Assembly (NCBI GenBank): GCA_038528235.1
Contig: JBCBEX010000115.1
Location: 1 to 10,722 of the forward strand
DNA length: 10,722 nt
DNA from: JBCBEX01 sp038528235
GTDB taxonomy: Bacteria; Bacteroidota; Rhodothermia; Rhodothermales; Rubricoccaceae
Reading direction: 5' to 3'
Made by a program: the position numbers and the translations under genes
Shown: positions 6,952 to 10,722 of the stretch, piece by piece
Position numbering within the stretch: the stretch's first letter is position 1
How the letters are laid out: every line of letters begins with the position of its first letter
Notes under the pieces: model-generated
What the model was told of the DNA's origin: nothing
Databases searched by the model: none
The model's input: only the letters and a program-made list of their open reading frames with translations

Positions 6952-8499
6952 ATGCTTACGCTTCCGGCCCCGCCCGAACTCCGCGCCGCCCTGCACGATT
7001 GGACCGTGCTGCGAGGCACCGCCCCCGACACCGCGATCCTGGACCGCCTCGGCGAGCCCGTCGCACGCTATGATGTCACCGTCTACGAGTGGCAGGCCCC
7101 TCCCGTCCGGATTGACCTCCACGAGCCGGACGCCCGCGTCGCGCACGTTCCCGAGGCGGTCATCCAGGATGTCTGGCAGGAGCGTCGGTTCGATACGACC
7201 GACTTGCGCACCACTGATGGCGCGCTGGTATCGATCCTCGATCCAGGCACGCTCAACACGGACGGCGGGCCGGACTTTCGCGAGGCGCACCTCCGCTTGA
7301 CCACGCCGGACGGCCTCACGATTGACTGGCGCGGCGATGTGGAAGTCCATCGTACCTCGGGAGAGTGGCTCGTGCATCGCCACCATGAGGACCCACGCTA
7401 CGACCGCACTGTGCTCCACGTCGTCCTCTGCGACGATGCCCAAACGGGCACGCTTCCGCGCCACGACGGAACGCTGCTGCCGGAGGTCGTGCTCTACCCG
7501 CGCCTGCAAACGTCACTGCGGCGCCTCCTGCACGATTTCTACGCCCAGCCGCATCCTGACTTCCCATGCGCCCCGACGGTGGAGCGGGTTCCGGCGTCGG
7601 TTAAGCGGGACGAGATCCGACGACTTGGAATCGAGCGCGTTCGAACGAAGGCGGCGCTCTTGGAGCGGGCCTTCGCCATCACTCCGGACCTTGACGAGGT
7701 GCTCTACCGGCAGATCCTGCGCGCGCTTGGCTACAGTCCGAATGCTGATGCGATGCACAACCTGGCGTTGCGCGTCCCCCTTGCGCGGCTCCGCGCCCAG
7801 CGCGATGCTCGGGACGCCGAGGCGCTGCTCCTGGGCACGGCCGGCCTGCTGCCCTCCCACCACGCACTCGTGGCTGCCGATGCACACACGGCAGCCTACG
7901 CGCTCGACCTTCGCGCCCGCTTCGGCGTCGCCGACGACCGCGAGCCCGTGCGCCGTATGAGCGCCGTGGAGTGGCAGTTTTTCCGGCTGCGGCCCGCCAA
8001 CTTTCCCCCGCGACGGATTGCGCAGGCGGCGGCTCTGTCCCGCCCCGGCGGCCTGCTCCACGGTGATGTTCGCGCGGCCCTGCTCAAGGCGCTGCGCGCG
8101 ACGAAGCCGGTGGCTGCGTTGCGGACGCTTGTGCGCCAGTCCACGCCAGGCACGTTCTGGGACACCCACGTACGACTCGACCGGCGGCTCGCCAAGGACC
8201 TGCCCGCGGCAATCGGTCAGGCTCGCGCCGACGTCGTTCTCACAAACGCAGTGCTTCCGCTGCTGCTAGTGCATGCCGCGCAGGCTGATGATGCTGCACT
8301 CGACGCGCGCGTGCTGGATGTCTACGACGCGCTTCCCGCACCCCGCGATGCGCTGCTGCGGACCTATCGGCAGCGTGGCTTTTCGCTGAAGAGCGCCCTG
8401 GACGCACAGGGCGTCCAGCAGCTACACCGTTCGCGTTGCACGCAAGGCGGCTGCCTCGGCTGCGGCATCGGACAAGCGGTGCTAGGGAGCACCGTTTGA
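6952..8499 (+). CDS. DUF2851 family protein
   Basis: This 515-residue protein carries the hallmarks of DUF2851, a family of unknown function common in Bacteroidota and relatives: VIQDVWQERRFDTTDLRTTDG (70-90), PGTLNTDGGPDF (98-109), RGDVEVH (127-133), then W139, H142, H144, H145, D147, Y150 and LHVVL (155-159). The C-terminus ends with Cys496, Cys501 and Cys504 in a C-x4-C-x2-C arrangement followed by GIG, also typical of the family. No signal peptide or membrane segment is visible, so it is probably cytoplasmic. About 65 residues precede the first conserved block, so it is longer than the roughly 430 residues I expect for the family. The order PD(107-108)...E131-x-H133 recalls a PD-(D/E)xK nuclease core, but that link is my inference. 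ATG 6952 has no Shine-Dalgarno sequence. The following gene starts 150 bases downstream, so co-transcription is uncertain. Confidence 0.9.
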   Translation: MLTLPAPPELRAALHDWTVLRGTAPDTAILDRLGEPVARYDVTVYEWQAPPVRIDLHEPDARVAHVPEAVIQDVWQERRFDTTDLRTTDGALVSILDPGTLNTDGGPDFREAHLRLTTPDGLTIDWRGDVEVHRTSGEWLVHRHHEDPRYDRTVLHVVLCDDAQTGTLPRHDGTLLPEVVLYPRLQTSLRRLLHDFYAQPHPDFPCAPTVERVPASVKRDEIRRLGIERVRTKAALLERAFAITPDLDEVLYRQILRALGYSPNADAMHNLALRVPLARLRAQRDARDAEALLLGTAGLLPSHHALVAADAHTAAYALDLRARFGVADDREPVRRMSAVEWQFFRLRPANFPPRRIAQAAALSRPGGLLHGDVRAALLKALRATKPVAALRTLVRQSTPGTFWDTHVRLDRRLAKDLPAAIGQARADVVLTNAVLPLLLVHAAQADDAALDARVLDVYDALPAPRDALLRTYRQRGFSLKSALDAQGVQQLHRSRCTQGGCLGCGIGQAVLGSTV

Positions 8500-8580
8500 G
8501 GGGTCAGGGCACCCAGCTTTCCCACACGGGCACGTCTGCCCACGCCGTCACGGACCGCGCGGGCTCGTCCTCCTGCATCG

Positions 8581-8600
8581 CCCCTCACACCGCGTGGGGG
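8581..8600 (+). terminator. Short hairpin between the DUF2851 and ydhF genes, possible terminator
   Basis: CCCC-T-CAC pairs with GTG-GGGG around a 5-base loop with one bulged T, giving seven pairs, four of them C-G at the base. A short T-rich stretch (CTTTTC) follows eight bases later. It is a weak terminator candidate for the upstream gene, lying 50 bases before the ydhF start. The same TACCTTTT (8604-8611) also resembles a Bacteroidota -7 element, so the site could instead belong to the ydhF promoter. Confidence 0.25.
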
Positions 8601-8649
8601 TGCTACCTTTTCAGCTGTTCCCTTGTGCCTATTGCTATCCCCTTTTCCC

Positions 8650-9549
8650 ATGCGCGTCCGCCTCCATCCCTCCGGCCCTGAGGTCACCCGGATCATCCCC
8701 GGCCTGATGAACCTCGCTGCGTGGGACCTTACCCCAGCGCAGCGGCTCGACTGGATCGAGGCCACGCTCGACCTCGGCCTGACGACGTTCGACCACGCGG
8801 ACATCTATGGTGGCTACACGTGCGAAGCCCTCTTCGGCGAGGCGCTGGCGCTGCGTCCTGGCCTTCGTCAGCAGATGGAACTGGTTACCAAGTGCAACAT
8901 TGCGCTCGTGAAGGACGCGCGCCCAGACCACCGCATTAAGCATTACAACACCTCAGCGTCGCACATCCGCTCCTCGGTAGCCCGGTCGCTCAAGAACCTG
9001 AACACCGACTACCTCGACCTCCTGCTCCTGCACCGGCCCGACCCGCTCCTCGACCCTCACGAAGTCGCCGAAGCCTTCTATGAGATGCACCGCTCGGGGC
9101 AGGTTCGCGCGTTTGGCGTCTCGAACTTCACACCGGGCCAGATCGATGCCCTGCAGGCGCACCTCGATCTGCCTCTCGTCACCAACCAGGTGCAAGCCTC
9201 GCCCCTCTACACGGACACGATGCTCGACGGCACGTTCGACCACGCCGTCCAGCACGGCTACAGCCCCATGGCATGGAGCCCTCTGGGCGGTGGTCGGCTC
9301 TTTTCCGGTAACGATGACCAAGCATCAGGCGTCCGACAGGTGATTTCGGAGATTGCGGAGAACCATAACGCTGGGCTCGACCAGGTTGCCCTAGCGTTCG
9401 TCCTCGGCCACCCTGCCGGGATCTGCCCCGTGCTCGGTACGGGCAAGACCGAACGCTTGCACGCGGCGGCCGAGGCGACCCAGCTCACGCTTGATCGGCA
9501 GGAGTGGTATGCCATTCTCAAAGCGTCGCGGGGCTTCGACGTCCCCTAA
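8650..9549 (+). CDS. ydhF: YdhF-type aldo/keto reductase
   Basis: This 299-residue NADPH-dependent oxidoreductase of the aldo/keto reductase superfamily is a soluble TIM barrel that reduces carbonyl compounds; the physiological substrate of YdhF is not known to me. The catalytic tetrad is visible: Asp48 and Tyr53 in FDHADIYGGY (47-56), Lys81 in LVTKC, and His128 in LLLLHRPDP (124-132). The cofactor-binding end is LGTGKTER near 258-265. Length, the GGYxCEAxFGEAL segment, GVSNFTP, MAWSxLGGGRLF and the ending FDVP match Escherichia coli YdhF (298 residues) almost block for block. ATG 8650 is chosen because it aligns with the YdhF start. The frame is open 27 bases further upstream, but those codons add nothing family-like. 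There is no Shine-Dalgarno sequence. The polyprenyl synthase starts 87 bases downstream on the same strand. Confidence 0.95.
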   Translation: MRVRLHPSGPEVTRIIPGLMNLAAWDLTPAQRLDWIEATLDLGLTTFDHADIYGGYTCEALFGEALALRPGLRQQMELVTKCNIALVKDARPDHRIKHYNTSASHIRSSVARSLKNLNTDYLDLLLLHRPDPLLDPHEVAEAFYEMHRSGQVRAFGVSNFTPGQIDALQAHLDLPLVTNQVQASPLYTDTMLDGTFDHAVQHGYSPMAWSPLGGGRLFSGNDDQASGVRQVISEIAENHNAGLDQVALAFVLGHPAGICPVLGTGKTERLHAAAEATQLTLDRQEWYAILKASRGFDVP

Positions 9550-9595
9550 AACTGCACACGACTCGCGCGCAACCGAGCGCCCCAGGTAGCGTACC

Positions 9596-9619
9596 AGCTT
9601 TCAATCCAAACTGAAAGTT
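9596..9619. promoter_or_regulatory. AT-rich dyad between ydhF and the polyprenyl synthase gene
   Basis: CTTTCA (9598-9603) and TGAAAG (9612-9617) are exact inverted repeats around an 8-base AT-rich centre. The outer bases add one A-T and one G.T pair. It stands out as AT-rich in a GC-rich setting, 18 bases before the next start. There is no T run after it, so a terminator is less likely than a promoter or regulator site. A chance hairpin is possible. Confidence 0.3.
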
Positions 9620-9636
9620 GTAGCCTGAGGCAGCCC

Positions 9637-10722
9637 ATGCCCGACACGCTCGCCCTCCCCACCCCGGCGATTCCCGCACCGGTGCCTCCTGCCTCGCTCC
9701 CCACGGCCTCATCGCCCGCTGTCCCTGTCTCGGGTCTGAAGCAAGAACCTGCCGTTCTGCTCGCGCAGGCGCCTACGCGTTCGCTCGCCGAGATCCGCGC
9801 GCCCATTGAGGCTGACCTGGCGGCGTTCCAGCAGCACTTCCGCGCGGCGATGAAGTCGAACGTGTGGCTGCTCGACAGGGTGACGCAGTATATCCTGAAG
9901 CACAAGGGCAAGCAGATCCGTCCGATCCTCGTGCTGCTCGCGGCGCGGCTGCTCGGCGAGGTGTCGGATACGACCTACCGGGGTGCCGCCCTCGTCGAAT
10001 TGCTGCACACAGCCACGCTCGTCCACGACGATGTCGTCGACGACGCGGAGACCCGACGCGGCGTGTTCTCGATCAAGGCGCTGTGGAAGAACAAGGTGGG
10101 CGTGCTGCTGGGCGACTACCTCCTCAGCCGGGGTCTCCTGCTCGCCCTCGACGCGAAGGACTATGACCTCCTTCACACCGTCTCCGACGCCGTCCGCCGC
10201 ATGGCCGAGGGCGAACTGAGCCAACTGGAGCACAGCCGCCGCCTCGACACAACCGAGGCGATCTACTTCCAGATCATCAGCGACAAGACGGCCAGCCTCA
10301 TTGCCGCCTGCCTCGCATGCGGCGCGATCAGCGTCACGGACGACGAGACTACGGTCGCGCGCCTGCGGCATGTCGGCGAGACGCTCGGCCTCGCGTTCCA
10401 AATCCGCGATGACCTCTTCGACTACGGCGACGTGGACGTGGGCAAACCGCTCGGCAACGACGTGCAGGAGCGCAAGCTCACGCTGCCGCTCATCTACGCC
10501 CTCGACCAGGCAGCCCCGCGCGAGGCCAAGGCGATTCGCAAGCTGGTCAAGCGTCGCAAAAAGACCCGCGCCGATGTGGATCGGGTGGTGCGGTTCGTCT
10601 ACGACAACGGCGGCGTCGCCTACGCCCGCGCCCGGATGGAAGCCCTCGCCGCCGAAGCGATTGGCGATCTGCTGACGTTTCCCGAGTCCGAGGCACGCAC
10701 CGCACTACTCGGCCTCGCGAAG
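9637..10722 (+). CDS. Polyprenyl diphosphate synthase (long-chain type), 3' end beyond window
   Basis: 362 codons are visible, ending exactly at the right edge without a stop. The enzyme condenses isopentenyl diphosphate units onto an allylic primer to build the polyprenyl tail of a quinone, probably menaquinone in this kind of organism (inference). Visible motifs: GKQIRP (91-96), which contacts isopentenyl diphosphate; the first Asp-rich motif HDDVVDD (130-136) followed by TRRG (139-142); DKTA (216-219); and the second Asp-rich motif IRDDLFDYG (257-264) followed by GKPLGND and ERKLTLPLIYAL. Small residues before the first motif (HTATLVHDD) fit a long-chain, IspB/solanesyl-like product rather than farnesyl or geranylgeranyl diphosphate. 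The first roughly 47 residues are a Pro/Ala-rich extension with no family similarity; the core begins near SLAEIRAPI (49-57). The next in-frame ATG (9850, residue 72) would cut into the conserved core, so 9637 is preferred. Confidence 0.94.
   Translation, partial: MPDTLALPTPAIPAPVPPASLPTASSPAVPVSGLKQEPAVLLAQAPTRSLAEIRAPIEADLAAFQQHFRAAMKSNVWLLDRVTQYILKHKGKQIRPILVLLAARLLGEVSDTTYRGAALVELLHTATLVHDDVVDDAETRRGVFSIKALWKNKVGVLLGDYLLSRGLLLALDAKDYDLLHTVSDAVRRMAEGELSQLEHSRRLDTTEAIYFQIISDKTASLIAACLACGAISVTDDETTVARLRHVGETLGLAFQIRDDLFDYGDVDVGKPLGNDVQERKLTLPLIYALDQAAPREAKAIRKLVKRRKKTRADVDRVVRFVYDNGGVAYARARMEALAAEAIGDLLTFPESEARTALLGLAK

Noticed and set aside
6790..7509. 240-codon upstream extension of the TRAP receptor frame
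   Set aside because: It overlaps the conserved start of the DUF2851 gene, and the Tat-like signal peptide at 6789 shows the true start.
8528..8541. GGGCA/TGCCC hairpin just after DUF2851
   Set aside because: It has only five pairs and no T run, so it is too weak to call a terminator.
8364..8804. Minus-strand frame of 146 codons spanning the end of DUF2851, the spacer and the start of ydhF
   Set aside because: It overlaps conserved parts of two real genes and has Arg/Ser-rich shadow composition.
1..10722. CRISPR array, tRNA, rRNA, insertion sequence or phage genes
   Set aside because: I found no regularly spaced repeats, no cloverleaf or rRNA-like sequence and no transposase, integrase or phage motif on either strand.

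Overview
The DNA is GC-rich (roughly two thirds GC by eye). Its five complete or near-complete flanking genes and one large partial gene look like a chromosomal segment of a Bacteroidota/Rhodothermota-type bacterium. The pointers are a very large outer-membrane surface protein with a GSISRG segment, a DUF2851 protein (a family best known from Bacteroidota and relatives), almost no Shine-Dalgarno sequences before the starts, and GC-rich codon use like that of Salinibacter/Rhodothermus relatives. The assignment is inference; there is no rRNA or tRNA in the window.

Layout from left to right: (1) positions 1-3530, minus strand, is one uninterrupted reading frame of 1176 codons that runs off the left edge. 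It is a secreted, beta-strand-rich outer-membrane/surface protein and is easily missed because its stop lies outside the window. (2) A 167-base divergent spacer carries a dense cluster of short repeats that looks like an operator. (3) Positions 3698-5674, plus strand, encode a P1B-4-type heavy-metal (Co/Zn/Cd/Fe class) efflux ATPase. (4) Converging on it, with stop codons overlapping in a single CTAG, is a TRAP-transporter solute-binding protein of the DctP/TakP type (5671-6789, minus) with no membrane subunits beside it. (5) After a 162-base divergent spacer come three plus-strand genes: a DUF2851 protein (6952-8499), a YdhF-type aldo/keto reductase (8650-9549) and a polyprenyl diphosphate synthase that runs off the right edge (9637-10722). 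The last enzyme would make the isoprenoid tail of menaquinone or a related lipid.

The genes do not form one pathway; this reads as ordinary chromosome with mostly single-gene transcription units. No mobile-element genes, CRISPR array, phage genes or defence system are visible. The most unusual item is an approximately 100-base imperfect palindrome embedded in frame inside the surface-protein gene (about 1314-1413). It encodes the only two cysteines in the 1176 residues visible and looks like a palindromic element (compare Rickettsia RPEs or REP/BIME elements) that has been accommodated as coding sequence.
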